64,000 nucleotides of DNA, from assembly GCF_001685015.1 (NCBI RefSeq), contig NZ_MAYT01000029.1:85689-149688 (forward strand), in the 5' to 3' direction. Position 1 is the first letter of the stretch. Each line of letters begins with the position of its first letter. Both the position numbers and the translations under genes were made by a program. This DNA is from Pseudobacillus wudalianchiensis. Its GTDB lineage: Bacteria; Bacillota; Bacilli; Bacillales; Domibacillaceae. Below, one piece after another: positions 7,963 through 16,052 of the stretch. Below the pieces are notes generated by a model. The model was not told where the DNA came from and searched no databases. It saw nothing but the letters and a program-made list of their open reading frames with translations.

Positions 7963-9324
7963 TTAGTTCTCTGCATATACTTTTTCATTCGAAATCTCAT
8001 GAATAGCTTGTTTCATGATAACAGCCATTTCGTCTAAATCTTCATAGCTTGAAGCAAGGGGCGGCATAAAAACAATCACATTCCCAAGCGGCCTTGTCAG
8101 CATGCCAAGCTCTCTCATGCGCAATGTTGCTCGATAAGCTGTTCTTTCTTCAGCTGGAAAAGGCTCGTTCGTCGCTTTATCTTTAACAATCTCGATGCCG
8201 CACATTAAACCAAGCTGACGGATTTCACCGACGTGTGGCAATGTATTGATTTCAGTTAAAAGCTTCTTCACGTATTCTGCTTTACGTGCTGCTTGTTCAA
8301 CAAGGTTTTCTTTCTCGAAAATAGCCAAATTCGCTAAAGCGGCCGCACAGCCTAGCTGATTTCCTGTATACGAATGGCCATGGAAAAAGGTTTTCATCTC
8401 TTTATAGTCTCCATAAAAAGCTTCGTACACTTCTTCCGTCGTTACAGTAGCCGCAATCGGTAAATATCCCCCGGTAATTCCTTTAGCAATGGTCATAATA
8501 TCTGGGGAAACACCTTCGTGTTCTACCGCGAACATTTTTCCGGTCCTGCCAAACCCGGTTGCCACTTCATCTACGATAAAAAGAATCTGAAACTCCCCGC
8601 AAAGACGTTCAAGCTCTTTTAAATAGCCGGCCGGCATCATATGCATACCACCTGCACCTTGTACCATCGACTCAACGATAAGTCCAGCAATCTGTTCATG
8701 ATGTTCCTCAAATAATGTACGCATGGCGGCAAGTGATTCTTCTTTCGCTGTTTGTTCATCCCCTGACGGATGCCAGCTTGCTGACGGAAATGGGACGGCA
8801 AATGAATTAAACATAAGGGCACTATATACACGGTGATAAATATCAATAGAACCTACACTGATGGCACCGACTGTATCGCCATGATAGCCATTTGCCAGCG
8901 TGACGAATTTTGTTTTTTCCGTGATGCCTTTGTTTTGCCAATATTGATAAGCCATCTTGATCGCTATTTCGACTGATTCTGCTCCACTATCCGAATAAAA
9001 TACACGCGTCAATCCTTCAGGGGTCAGCTGAATAAGCTTTTCAGCTAATTGAATAGAGGGCACATTCGCTGCTCCAAGCAACGTTGAATGGGCAATTCGA
9101 TCAAGCTGCTCTTTAATAGCATCATCAATTTCTAGACGGCGATGGCCATGCACATTCAGCCACAGGGAAGAATAGCCGTCAAGGTACTCATTGCCATGAA
9201 TATCTTTCAAGCGGACACCTTCACCGCTCTCAATAATAAGCGGAGCCTCTTCATAATCCTTCATTTGTGTAAATGGAAGCCACATATGCTTTTGGCTGAT
9301 CTCATACAAATGCTTTGTATCCAT
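7963..9324 (-). CDS. bioA: Adenosylmethionine-8-amino-7-oxononanoate aminotransferase
   Basis: BioA is the PLP enzyme that converts 7-keto-8-aminopelargonate to 7,8-diaminopelargonate in biotin synthesis. The 453-residue protein has the N-terminal [20 protein letters not shown] of Bio[54 protein letters not shown] and the PLP lysine in [20 protein letters not shown], all in the expected order for class III aminotransferases. It overlaps the end of bioD by 23 bases, so the two are co-translated from one mRNA. The length and start region agree with the Bacillus type (BioK-like lysine-using versions also exist; donor specificity cannot be told here). No bioB, bioF or bioW lies nearby. Confidence 0.94.
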   Translation of the reverse strand: MDTKHLYEISQKHMWLPFTQMKDYEEAPLIIESGEGVRLKDIHGNEYLDGYSSLWLNVHGHRRLEIDDAIKEQLDRIAHSTLLGAANVPSIQLAEKLIQLTPEGLTRVFYSDSGAESVEIAIKMAYQYWQNKGITEKTKFVTLANGYHGDTVGAISVGSIDIYHRVYSALMFNSFAVPFPSASWHPSGDEQTAKEESLAAMRTLFEEHHEQIAGLIVESMVQGAGGMHMMPAGYLKELERLCGEFQILFIVDEVATGFGRTGKMFAVEHEGVSPDIMTIAKGITGGYLPIAATVTTEEVYEAFYGDYKEMKTFFHGHSYTGNQLGCAAALANLAIFEKENLVEQAARKAEYVKKLLTEINTLPHVGEIRQLGLMCGIEIVKDKATNEPFPAEERTAYRATLRMRELGMLTRPLGNVIVFMPPLASSYEDLDEMAVIMKQAIHEISNEKVYAEN

Positions 9325-10033
9325 TCTTTATCCCCTCCATTAATCTATTGAAATGCCACTCTTTCACTATTCCAGAACGATAACGATCATGTTTAAGAGA
9401 GTTCGGAAGACCTTCGATAAAGGGAATATGCCCAATAATAGGTACCCTGGACAGTTCATGAATGACCTTCATGTTATCTTCCTCCATGTCTTTCTCTCCA
9501 GGTGAAGTACTCGAGAAAACAAGTCCAGCGATCGGCAGCTTTCTTTGCTTTATCGCTTCAATTGTCAGCATCGTATGATTGATCGTTCCGAGCCCCGTTC
9601 TGGCAGCGATGACCACCGGCAAGGACACTTCTTCCATTACATCAATCAAGCATCTTCCCTTTCGATTCAGCGGTACGTATAGCCCGCCAGCGCCTTCTGT
9701 CAGTAACAGTTTTGGTCCTGATGACCGCTCTTTTATTTCTTCTATAATAGCCTCTTCATCAATCGCTGCTCCTTCCTCCTCGGCAGCCAAATGAGGAGAG
9801 CTCGCTTTTTTAAATAAGTATGTATAGAGCTTTTCCTCTTGAATATCTGGGAGCAGATGATACATCTCCACATCCGGCGCCCTCCATTCTCCATCCTTCC
9901 ATTCTGCACCGCTTTGTACTGGCTTATACGGAATGACATCTACTCCTCTTTCCTTTAGTCCATGGGCAAGTAAAAGTGTCGTAATTGTTTTTCCTGCATC
10001 CGTGTCTGTACCTGTGATAAAGATTCCGGGCAT
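9302..10033 (-). CDS. bioD: Dethiobiotin synthetase
   Basis: BioD closes the ureido ring of dethiobiotin from diaminopelargonate, CO2 and ATP. The 243-residue protein begins [17 protein letters not shown], with the P-loop GTDTDAGKT, then [28 protein letters not shown] and [18 protein letters not shown], all standard BioD motifs. Two ATGs are close together. The ribosome binding site AAGGAGG directly abuts the first (10039), so the second (10033), six bases further on, is preferred. The gene is the first of a bioD-bioA operon and diverges from bioY; the intergenic region carries a candidate BirA operator. Confidence 0.93.
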   Translation of the reverse strand: MPGIFITGTDTDAGKTITTLLLAHGLKERGVDVIPYKPVQSGAEWKDGEWRAPDVEMYHLLPDIQEEKLYTYLFKKASSPHLAAEEEGAAIDEEAIIEEIKERSSGPKLLLTEGAGGLYVPLNRKGRCLIDVMEEVSLPVVIAARTGLGTINHTMLTIEAIKQRKLPIAGLVFSSTSPGEKDMEEDNMKVIHELSRVPIIGHIPFIEGLPNSLKHDRYRSGIVKEWHFNRLMEGIKNGYKAFV

Positions 10034-10054
10034 AAACATCCTCCTTTTTAATTT

Positions 10055-10086
10055 TAGTAAACCTTATTTACAAAAATGTTAACATA
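10055..10086. promoter_or_regulatory. Candidate BirA (biotin repressor) operator between bioD and bioY
   Basis: The divergent region contains TAGTAAACC, about 13 bases, then TGTTAACAT. This resembles the BirA operator pattern (TTGTAAACC-N15-GGTTAACAA) as an imperfect inverted repeat. The genes on both sides, bioDA and bioY, are classic BirA targets. The match is by eye and imperfect. Confidence 0.55.
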
Positions 10087-10133
10087 CGAAAAAATGATAA
10101 ACAATTATATTTTATAAAAGAGGAGGAAAATCA

Positions 10134-10700
10134 TTGAAAGCTTACGAGATTGTTCTTTGCGCCTTCTTTGCAGCCCTTATGGCTGTTGGGGCAAACGTAT
10201 CACCTTTTTTAACGATCGGCGGTGTTCCTGTTACTTTGCAATTAATGTTTGCCATCCTAGCCGGTGGATTGCTTGGCAGCCGCCTTGGTTCCTTGTCCAT
10301 GGCTGCTTATCTCTTTATCGGTCTTGCCGGTGCACCCGTGTTCGCCCAATTTAAAGGGGGACCCGCAAGTATTTTCAGTCCCACTTTTGGATTCATCCTT
10401 TCTTTTATTCTCGTTGCTTATGCTACAGGCAAGATTCTTGGACATTCACGCAAAAAAACAGCTTACCTCTATGCCGGTGCAGCTGCTATTCTCTTAAATT
10501 ATGTCATCGGCACAAATTACATGTACGCAGCGTTCAAATGGTGGGCTGAAGCACCAAGTGACTTTAGTTATGCAATGGCCTGGTCTTGGATGGCTATCTA
10601 TTTTCCACTTGATCTCGGAATAACCGTTGTATCTCTTGCTGTTATTCCTAAAATTCGTTCAGCGCTAAACCAACGAAAGGTTTATCCAGTAAGAGACTAA
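10134..10700 (+). CDS. bioY: Biotin transporter BioY (ECF S component)
   Basis: BioY is the substrate-binding membrane subunit of biotin ECF transporters. The 188-residue protein has about six hydrophobic segments and the family signatures ALMAVGANVSPFL, GGVPVTLQLMFAILAGGLLG, YLFIGLAGAPVFAQFKGG and the IGTNYMYAAF region. Translation starts at TTG 10134, seven bases after AGGAGG. It diverges from bioD-bioA and probably shares their control by BirA. No energy-coupling A/A'/T genes are next to it, so it presumably uses a shared ECF module encoded elsewhere or works alone. Confidence 0.93.
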   Translation: MKAYEIVLCAFFAALMAVGANVSPFLTIGGVPVTLQLMFAILAGGLLGSRLGSLSMAAYLFIGLAGAPVFAQFKGGPASIFSPTFGFILSFILVAYATGKILGHSRKKTAYLYAGAAAILLNYVIGTNYMYAAFKWWAEAPSDFSYAMAWSWMAIYFPLDLGITVVSLAVIPKIRSALNQRKVYPVRD

Positions 10701-10794
10701 TCAAAACTTTTTATCCTTATCTAATCGTTTCTCTTCATCCTTTTCCATATTTTGTGTATAGTAAATGTATTGTCACAATTGAGGAGAGAGACTG

Positions 10795-12069
10795 ATGAAA
10801 ATAAGAGAATGGGATCACAGCTTAAAGGTCCGCCTCATTGGGGAAAGCATTATGAATATTACCTTCTGGATGTTTTTCCCCTTTCTTGCTATTTACTTTG
10901 CTGAAGAGTTTGGAAAAGGAAAAGCCGGGCTGCTTTTAATTCTTTCGCAAGTGTTTTCCGTCATTGCTAACTTAATCGGCGGCTATTGTGCAGATCGCTT
11001 TGGCAGAAAACGAATGATGGTGTTGTCTTCCTTTGGACAAGGGCTTTCCTTCCTGCTTTTTGCTTTTGCTAATTCACCTTGGTATGAGTCGGCATTAATT
11101 GGATTTTTCGCTTTTACAGTCGCAAGTGTGTTTGGGGCCCTTTATTGGCCAGCTAGCCAGGCGATGGTGGCTGATGTTGTAGAGGAGAAAGATCGCAGCG
11201 ATGTCTTTGCTGTTTTTTACACGTCCATTAATATTGCTGTTGTCATAGGACCGATTCTAGGAGGCATTTTCTTCTTTACCTATCGATTTGAACTCATGTT
11301 GTTTGCCGCGTTTACTTGCTTCTTACTATCTTTTATTCTTTTTAAATGGACAGATGAAACAGTTCCTGAGAATGCTTCGTTAACAAACTTAGCCAGCAAA
11401 AATTGGATTGGTGTGATTGTAGAGCAAATAAAGGACTACCATATTATTGTGAAAGATAAAATTTTCATGATATTTATCATTGCAGGAATCTTAAGCTCAC
11501 AAACCTTTATGCAGCTCGATCTGCTTATTCCTGTCTATACAAAGGAAGCCATCGATGTTCAAACGATTTTTTCGCTTGGTGATTGGATCGTATCGATTAA
11601 TGGGGAGAAAGCCTTTGGAATTCTCGTTTCTGAAAATGGATTTCTCGTAGCCCTTTTCACTGTTCTGGTTTCTAAATGGGTCACTCGCTTTCACGAAAAA
11701 AATGTATTTGCTATTTCTTCTATTTTGTATGCGGTTTCAATGTGGATGTTTGGATTAACGGATTGGTTTTGGGGCTTCGTTCTAGCCATGATCGTCTTTA
11801 CTCTTGGGGAGCTATTAATTGTCGGTTTGCAGCAAAGCTTTATTTCTGTGCTTGCTCCGGAGCACATGCGGGGACAATACTTTGCAGCTGCTAGCCTCCG
11901 TTATACGGTCGGACGCATGATTGCTCCTGTGGCAATACCTCTGACGATTTGGATCGGTTATTTCTGGACGTTTTCTGTTATTGCCATTCTTTCCTTGGCA
12001 AGTGCCGCTTTCTACTATTATATGTTCATCTTATATCGCCAGCAAAAAGACAATACGCCCGCACAGTAA
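10795..12069 (+). CDS. MFS transporter (drug/efflux-type)
   Basis: This is a 424-residue major facilitator with twelve predicted membrane helices. The loop between helices 2 and 3 carries the MFS motif A variant GGYCADRFGRKRMMVLS, and helix 5 has the antiporter-type GPILGGIFF. The C-terminal half repeats the fold and ends with a short polar tail. A soluble stretch of about 30 residues (EAIDVQTIFSLGDWIVSING) near the middle is longer than usual. The ATG at 10795 follows TGAGGAGAGAG. It is monocistronic, followed by a dispersed repeat and a terminator. It resembles Bacillus YttB/YqjV-type permeases; the substrate cannot be predicted. Confidence 0.85.
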   Translation: MKIREWDHSLKVRLIGESIMNITFWMFFPFLAIYFAEEFGKGKAGLLLILSQVFSVIANLIGGYCADRFGRKRMMVLSSFGQGLSFLLFAFANSPWYESALIGFFAFTVASVFGALYWPASQAMVADVVEEKDRSDVFAVFYTSINIAVVIGPILGGIFFFTYRFELMLFAAFTCFLLSFILFKWTDETVPENASLTNLASKNWIGVIVEQIKDYHIIVKDKIFMIFIIAGILSSQTFMQLDLLIPVYTKEAIDVQTIFSLGDWIVSINGEKAFGILVSENGFLVALFTVLVSKWVTRFHEKNVFAISSILYAVSMWMFGLTDWFWGFVLAMIVFTLGELLIVGLQQSFISVLAPEHMRGQYFAAASLRYTVGRMIAPVAIPLTIWIGYFWTFSVIAILSLASAAFYYYMFILYRQQKDNTPAQ

Positions 12070-12100
12070 AAAAGCGGGCGCTTATCAACAGCCCGGTGAT
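12070..12100 (+). repeat. Partial copy (3' end) of the dispersed structured repeat
   Basis: GCGGGCGCTTATCAACAGCCCGG, just after the MFS stop codon, matches the 3' end of the dispersed repeat (GCGAGCGCTTGCCAACAGCCTG in the copy near 34.03 kb). No 5' part is present, and a longer copy follows within 20 bases. Confidence 0.55.
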
Positions 12101-12114
12101 TAAAAATAGATTTT

Positions 12115-12229
12115 ATATACCATCAGGCTGATTGAAAACTCTTGTCTTTCGAGGCGCTAAACCTGACGAGAAGCGGAGTGACCATCAGGTCATGATCAAC
12201 GAAGAAAGCGAACATTTGGCAACGGGCTA
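12115..12229 (+). repeat. Dispersed structured repeat, copy A
   Basis: The first half (ATACCATCAGGCTGATTGAA...) is nearly identical to the copy at 33.9 kb. The 5' segment TTGTCTTTC can pair with GAAGAAAGCGAA near the 3' end. It lies after the MFS gene and immediately before a terminator. It has no coding potential of note. Confidence 0.75.
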
Positions 12230-12265
12230 AAAGGACTGTCTTTTTATTACATTAGACAGTCCTTT
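12230..12265. terminator. Intrinsic terminator between convergent genes
   Basis: AAAGGACTGTCT and AGACAGTCCTTT form a 12-pair stem with U-rich tracts, serving the MFS gene (plus) and/or rraA-like gene (minus). Confidence 0.8.
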
Positions 12266-12271
12266 GTATTA

Positions 12272-12766
12272 TCATTGTTTCACTAAAGGTTTTTCAGCTA
12301 CCACAACTCCATCTTCATCCGCGTAGACATAATGTCCAGGTATCCACTTCACTTCGCCAAATGTGATTGCGATATTTTCTTCTCCTGCTCCCCTTTTTAT
12401 GCTCTTCAACGGATTGCTGCCTAGAGCGAGAATCCCAACGTTCAGTTTGGCTAGTTCAGCCGTATCACGTACACAGCCATTAATGATGACCCCAGCCAAC
12501 TTTCGCTCTTCAGCAATCTCTCCTAAGCGGTCGCCAAGAAGTGCGCAACGTTTTGATCCGCCCCCGTCTACTACTAATACATGTCCCTCTGGAATGGTTT
12601 GCAGCGCTCTTTTAACAAGCACATTATCTTCAAATACTTTCACCGTAGAAATCGGGCCTGAAAAACCTCTTTTTCCGCCGTAAGACTTTAGCTCCAAATA
12701 ACATACTTGCAATTCTTCCGAGAAGTCATCACATAAATCTGCCGTCTTCACACTTGTGTCAATCAT
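12272..12766 (-). CDS. RraA-like protein (RNase E inhibitor homologue / HMG aldolase family)
   Basis: This 164-residue protein belongs to the RraA fold family. Members either bind RNase E in Proteobacteria or act as 4-hydroxy-4-methyl-2-oxoglutarate/oxaloacetate aldolases with a divalent metal. Visible signatures are TADLCDDF at the N-terminus, [34 protein letters not shown], the Arg-Asp pair in [13 protein letters not shown], and [15 protein letters not shown]. The conserved GD...R-D arrangement of the aldolase active site is present. Bacillus has no RNase E, so an aldolase/decarboxylase activity is more plausible, but no substrate is indicated by the neighbours. It is monocistronic. Confidence 0.87.
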   Translation of the reverse strand: MIDTSVKTADLCDDFSEELQVCYLELKSYGGKRGFSGPISTVKVFEDNVLVKRALQTIPEGHVLVVDGGGSKRCALLGDRLGEIAEERKLAGVIINGCVRDTAELAKLNVGILALGSNPLKSIKRGAGEENIAITFGEVKWIPGHYVYADEDGVVVAEKPLVKQ

Positions 12767-12848
12767 CTTTTTCTCCCCTTTCCAGCCTATTCCCTATTTC
12801 CATTCGACATTCTCCCTATCATTTCCTGTTGTTCCTCTTTTTTTGCAT

Positions 12849-12873
12849 GTTTTTATCTATAGTCAACGGGTAT
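12849..12873 (+). promoter_or_regulatory. SigB-type promoter of the first YflT-domain gene
   Basis: GTTTTT (12849-12854), a 13-base spacer and GGGTAT (12868-12873) match the general-stress sigma factor consensus GTTTAA-N12-15-GGGTAT. It lies about 45 bases upstream of the start codon. Confidence 0.8.
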
Positions 12874-12916
12874 TGATTAAAGTGATGACCCTGCATGATC
12901 ATTAGGAGGATTAAAT

Positions 12917-13435
12917 ATGTCCAATAAAAAAGTCATTGGTTTATGTAGCAGCGAAATTGATGCCATCCGACGAATTGAAGAGCTAAAAGTAGAGGGGTAT
13001 ACAACGGATCAACTGTACGCAGTGACGAAAGATGCTGATCTTTATTTGATGCTTCAAAACCGTTCAGGAGCAGAGGTCACTTCTGCTGGGCCATCGCTAA
13101 CTGAAAAAGTGAAAGCAATATTTACGAAAGAAAAACCCGTTAAAGAGTCCTTACTTGAATTTGGATTATCCGAAGAGGATGCAGAAGCTTACTACAAAAG
13201 CCTGGAGGAAGAATTAATTTTACTCGTAGCGGATGAAGCAGACGATGAAGCAACAGGCCATTCGGTTACTGAAACAGCCGCAAGTTTAGAGGAGGCCCCC
13301 CTTCCTGATAAAGAAGAAACCGAAAGAAGACAGCGGATCCAAGAACAAAACGAGCTGAATAGGAAGACGGAGAGGGTCACAGACGGTTCACTGTTTCCAC
13401 CTAATCAGCAGCCGCTCCACAGGGATTATTTGTAA
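12917..13435 (+). CDS. General stress protein with YflT (17M-like) domain
   Basis: This is a 172-residue soluble protein. Residues 1 to about 110 form the heat-induced stress protein YflT domain: KVIGLCSSEIDAIRRIEELKVEGYTTDQLYAVTKDAD, then FGLSEEDAEAYYKSLEEELILLVAD. The tail (about 110-172) is acidic and polar and probably disordered. The ATG at 12917 follows TTAGGAGGA. A SigB-type promoter lies directly upstream, consistent with stress induction. A second YflT-domain gene follows with its own SigB-type promoter. The biochemical role of the family is unknown. Confidence 0.85.
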   Translation: MSNKKVIGLCSSEIDAIRRIEELKVEGYTTDQLYAVTKDADLYLMLQNRSGAEVTSAGPSLTEKVKAIFTKEKPVKESLLEFGLSEEDAEAYYKSLEEELILLVADEADDEATGHSVTETAASLEEAPLPDKEETERRQRIQEQNELNRKTERVTDGSLFPPNQQPLHRDYL

Positions 13436-13446
13436 ATGAATTTAAA

Positions 13447-13471
13447 GTTTTAATTATATCACAAAGGGTAT
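13447..13471 (+). promoter_or_regulatory. SigB-type promoter of the YflT-DUF2382 gene
   Basis: GTTTTA (13447-13452), a 13-base spacer and GGGTAT (13466-13471), about 48 bases before the start codon. Spacer and -10 are the same as in the promoter at 12849. Confidence 0.82.
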
Positions 13472-13519
13472 TACAAAACTATGAGTCATTAGAACTTTAT
13501 TTTACTAGGAGGTTATACT

Positions 13520-14491
13520 ATGAATAACGATAAAAAATTTATTGGTGTTTTTAATAATCAAGCAGAAGTTATTGATAAAATCGAGCAACTAAAATTAGAA
13601 GGTTATGCAGAAGCAGATATTTATGCGGTAGCGAAAGATGCAGACAACATTTCAATGGTAAGAGGCCGGACAGGAGTTGAAGTAGAATCTGCAGACACAG
13701 GCGCTTCTTGGATGGATAAATTCATGGCATTCTTGTCTGGAGAAGACGAGGTACGAGGCGGATTACGCAATATGGGATTAAACGACATGGATGTTGATCG
13801 TTATTGTAACGATATCAACAATGGAAAAATCCTTCTATATGTAGATAGAGAATATGATCAATTGTATCGTAACCATACCTTAACGAATGAAGCAGATCCT
13901 AATCTTGGAGCTAATACAATTGGCATGAATGACACGACCGTAGACGGCTACGTAGAAGGTGTAAAAGCGGACAGATTATCAAACCTTGATACAACTGGCC
14001 TGGATACAAATGCAGACCTTACTGAAGAACAACGCCTTCGTCTACGCGAGGAACGTCTAGAAGTAGACAAAGAGCGAGTTCAAAAAGGAGAAGTATATGT
14101 AGAAAAAGATGTTGTAGAAGAACCACGGACAATTAACGTCAACGTAGAGCGGGACGAGGTCTATGTGGAACGCCGTCCTGTAGATGATGCCGTTTCAGCA
14201 CAAGATTCATCTCCGATCGTTGGCGATGACGATACAATTCGCATTCCAATTACCGAGGAACGTGTTGAAGTCACAAAAAGACCGATCGTGTCAGAGGAAC
14301 TTGTTATCGGCAAACGTAAAGTGCAGGATACAGAAACAGTTAGTGACACAGTTAAACGCGAAGAGGCTCACATTGCCAAAGAAGGCGATATTGAAGTAGA
14401 AGATTACGACTTGAACGATCGTGATCCTCTTTTAAACAAATATCACGATGACAACTCAACAGACCACTTAGACCAACACGACCGTTATTAA
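13520..14491 (+). CDS. Stress protein with YflT domain and DUF2382 (YsnF/AvaK) domain
   Basis: This 323-residue protein has two parts. Residues 5-115 are a YflT domain (KFIGVFNNQAEVIDKIEQLKLEGYAEADIYAVAKDADN), closely related to the preceding gene's. Residues from about 175 to 290 are a DUF2382 domain, with LRLREERLEVDKERVQKGEV, INVNVERDEVYVERRPVD and IRIPITEERVEVTKRPIVSE. The C-terminus is acidic and His/Asp-rich. It is highly charged with no membrane segment. A SigB-type promoter precedes it and an intrinsic terminator follows. B. subtilis YsnF is a SigB-dependent relative. Function unknown beyond stress association. Confidence 0.88.
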   Translation: MNNDKKFIGVFNNQAEVIDKIEQLKLEGYAEADIYAVAKDADNISMVRGRTGVEVESADTGASWMDKFMAFLSGEDEVRGGLRNMGLNDMDVDRYCNDINNGKILLYVDREYDQLYRNHTLTNEADPNLGANTIGMNDTTVDGYVEGVKADRLSNLDTTGLDTNADLTEEQRLRLREERLEVDKERVQKGEVYVEKDVVEEPRTINVNVERDEVYVERRPVDDAVSAQDSSPIVGDDDTIRIPITEERVEVTKRPIVSEELVIGKRKVQDTETVSDTVKREEAHIAKEGDIEVEDYDLNDRDPLLNKYHDDNSTDHLDQHDRY

Positions 14492-14536
14492 TAGAAGAAA
14501 ACAGGAATGCCCTGCCCCAATGGCACTCCTGAACTC

Positions 14537-14569
14537 AAAAATAGCCCTTTCGAAGAAAGGGCTATTTTA
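14537..14569. terminator. Intrinsic terminator
   Basis: AAAATAGCCCTTTC and GAAAGGGCTATTTT form a perfect stem between the stress gene (plus) and pabC (minus); it could work in both directions. Confidence 0.85.
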
Positions 14570-14605
14570 TTTGATAAATGATTATTCAACTGGCATACTG
14601 CTGGG

Positions 14606-15463
14606 TTATCTTTCTTGCCTGCTCCACAGAATTTCTCGATCGGCTGTATAACGAGAAAAGAGTTTATTCGTCCAGGCTCCGTGCTTGCCCGGGAATGTCT
14701 GATGATCGATTTGATGAACCGCGGTAATTTCCTGGATTGAGTTCGTAAAGAATACCTCGTCAGCTGTTTCGACCGTTTCCGGATAGAAGGAACCCTCTTT
14801 CACTTGTAGTCCTTCTTTTTTTGCGATATGGATCACATATTGCCGAGTGACCCCATTTAAAATTCCTGTCTCTACAGCAGGAGTATAAAGTGTATTTTCT
14901 TTAATCCAAAACAGATTAGAAACGACTCCTTCAGCCACTTCTCCCGCTTCATTAAGAAAAATCCCTTCAATCGCCCCATCGCTTCCTGCTTCTCTTTTAC
15001 CTACTATATTATTTAAATAATGGTGGGATTTCAGCCTCTCCTTCAGTTCAGGAGAATTACGTCTCGTAACAAGCCATTTCCCCCGCTTTTCTAGCAATTC
15101 TCCAGGAGGCGGAAGCGTTTTTTGAAATACAATGACATTCGGCTTTTCATAAGCACCTGTCTGCAGGCCAATCTCCCCTTCTCCAGCCGAAACATTAAAA
15201 CGGATATAAGAATGCTCCCAGCCGTTAGCCTCTGACAGTTTTTGCAGCAGCTCTGCTGTTTCTGTACGGTTAAATTCTTTTTCAATCATGAGTACTCGTA
15301 AACTGTGATTCAAGCGTTCTAAATGGTCATCCAGCAAAAATGGATGGCCATTGTAGATCCGGAATGTCTCAAATACACCAAGCCCATATAAAAACCCATG
15401 ATCAAAAGGAGAGATTTTCGCTTGCTCTTTCTGTATCATTTTGCCATTTACATAAATAAACAT
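14606..15463 (-). CDS. pabC: Aminodeoxychorismate lyase
   Basis: PabC is the fold-type IV PLP enzyme that splits 4-amino-4-deoxychorismate into p-aminobenzoate and pyruvate for folate synthesis. The 285-residue protein shows MFIYVNGKMI, FDHGFLYGLGVFETFRIYNG, LDDHLERLNHSL, the PLP lysine region KSHHYLNNIVGKREA, and NLFWIKENTLYTPAVETGIL followed by GVTRQYVI. These also fit D-amino acid or branched-chain aminotransferases of the same fold, but its position directly after pabA (one-base gap) settles the role. It is the last gene of a pabB-pabA-pabC operon; no folate genes (folP, folB, folK) follow, unlike B. subtilis. Confidence 0.9.
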   Translation of the reverse strand: MFIYVNGKMIQKEQAKISPFDHGFLYGLGVFETFRIYNGHPFLLDDHLERLNHSLRVLMIEKEFNRTETAELLQKLSEANGWEHSYIRFNVSAGEGEIGLQTGAYEKPNVIVFQKTLPPPGELLEKRGKWLVTRRNSPELKERLKSHHYLNNIVGKREAGSDGAIEGIFLNEAGEVAEGVVSNLFWIKENTLYTPAVETGILNGVTRQYVIHIAKKEGLQVKEGSFYPETVETADEVFFTNSIQEITAVHQIDHQTFPGKHGAWTNKLFSRYTADREILWSRQER

Positions 15464-15464
15464 G

Positions 15465-16052
15465 TTATGCCTCCACGTGCACCTTCCGATAACGTCGGAT
15501 AAAGCTTCGGAGCATGTCTTTTCCGCCGTACGTCATGATCGATTCCGGGTGGAATTGAACTCCTTCAATCGGCAACTCTTTATGACGGATCGCCATAATC
15601 TCTCCTTCCGCTGTCCAAGCAGAAATTTGAAAGCAGCTTGGTAAATTTTCTTTTTGAACAATTAAGGAATGATAGCGTGTAGCCGGAAATGGATTAGGAA
15701 GCCCCTCAAAGATCGTTTGGCCATCATGAAACATCGGAGAAGTCTTTCCATGCATAAGCCGCTCTGCTCTAACCACGTCTCCCCCGAATACTTGAGCGAT
15801 CGACTGTTGGCCTAAGCACACGCCAAAGATCGGGATTTTGCCAGCGAATACACGAATAGCCTCTAAGCTGATTCCCGCTTCATTTGGTGTACAAGGCCCC
15901 GGCGAAATCATTAGGAAATCGGGGTTCATTTTTTCTATTTCTTTTATTGTAATCTCGTCGTTTCTTTTGACGATCAACTCTTCGCCTAGCTCCCCTAAAT
16001 ATTGCACAAGATTATAAGTAAAAGAATCATAGTTATCAATCATTAAAATCAT
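15465..16052 (-). CDS. pabA: Glutamine amidotransferase subunit of aminodeoxychorismate (anthranilate) synthase
   Basis: This class I glutaminase (195 residues) supplies ammonia to PabB and, in Bacillus, often also to TrpE. Motifs are [19 protein letters not shown] at the N-terminus, [14 protein letters not shown], the nucleophile elbow [15 protein letters not shown] with the catalytic Cys, and the His-Glu pair in [11 protein letters not shown]. The ATG at 16052 follows AGGAGGGG and overlaps the pabB stop as ATGA; the longer frame upstream lies inside pabB and is not used. If no separate TrpG exists in the genome this subunit would serve both pathways. Confidence 0.94.
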   Translation of the reverse strand: MILMIDNYDSFTYNLVQYLGELGEELIVKRNDEITIKEIEKMNPDFLMISPGPCTPNEAGISLEAIRVFAGKIPIFGVCLGQQSIAQVFGGDVVRAERLMHGKTSPMFHDGQTIFEGLPNPFPATRYHSLIVQKENLPSCFQISAWTAEGEIMAIRHKELPIEGVQFHPESIMTYGGKDMLRSFIRRYRKVHVEA

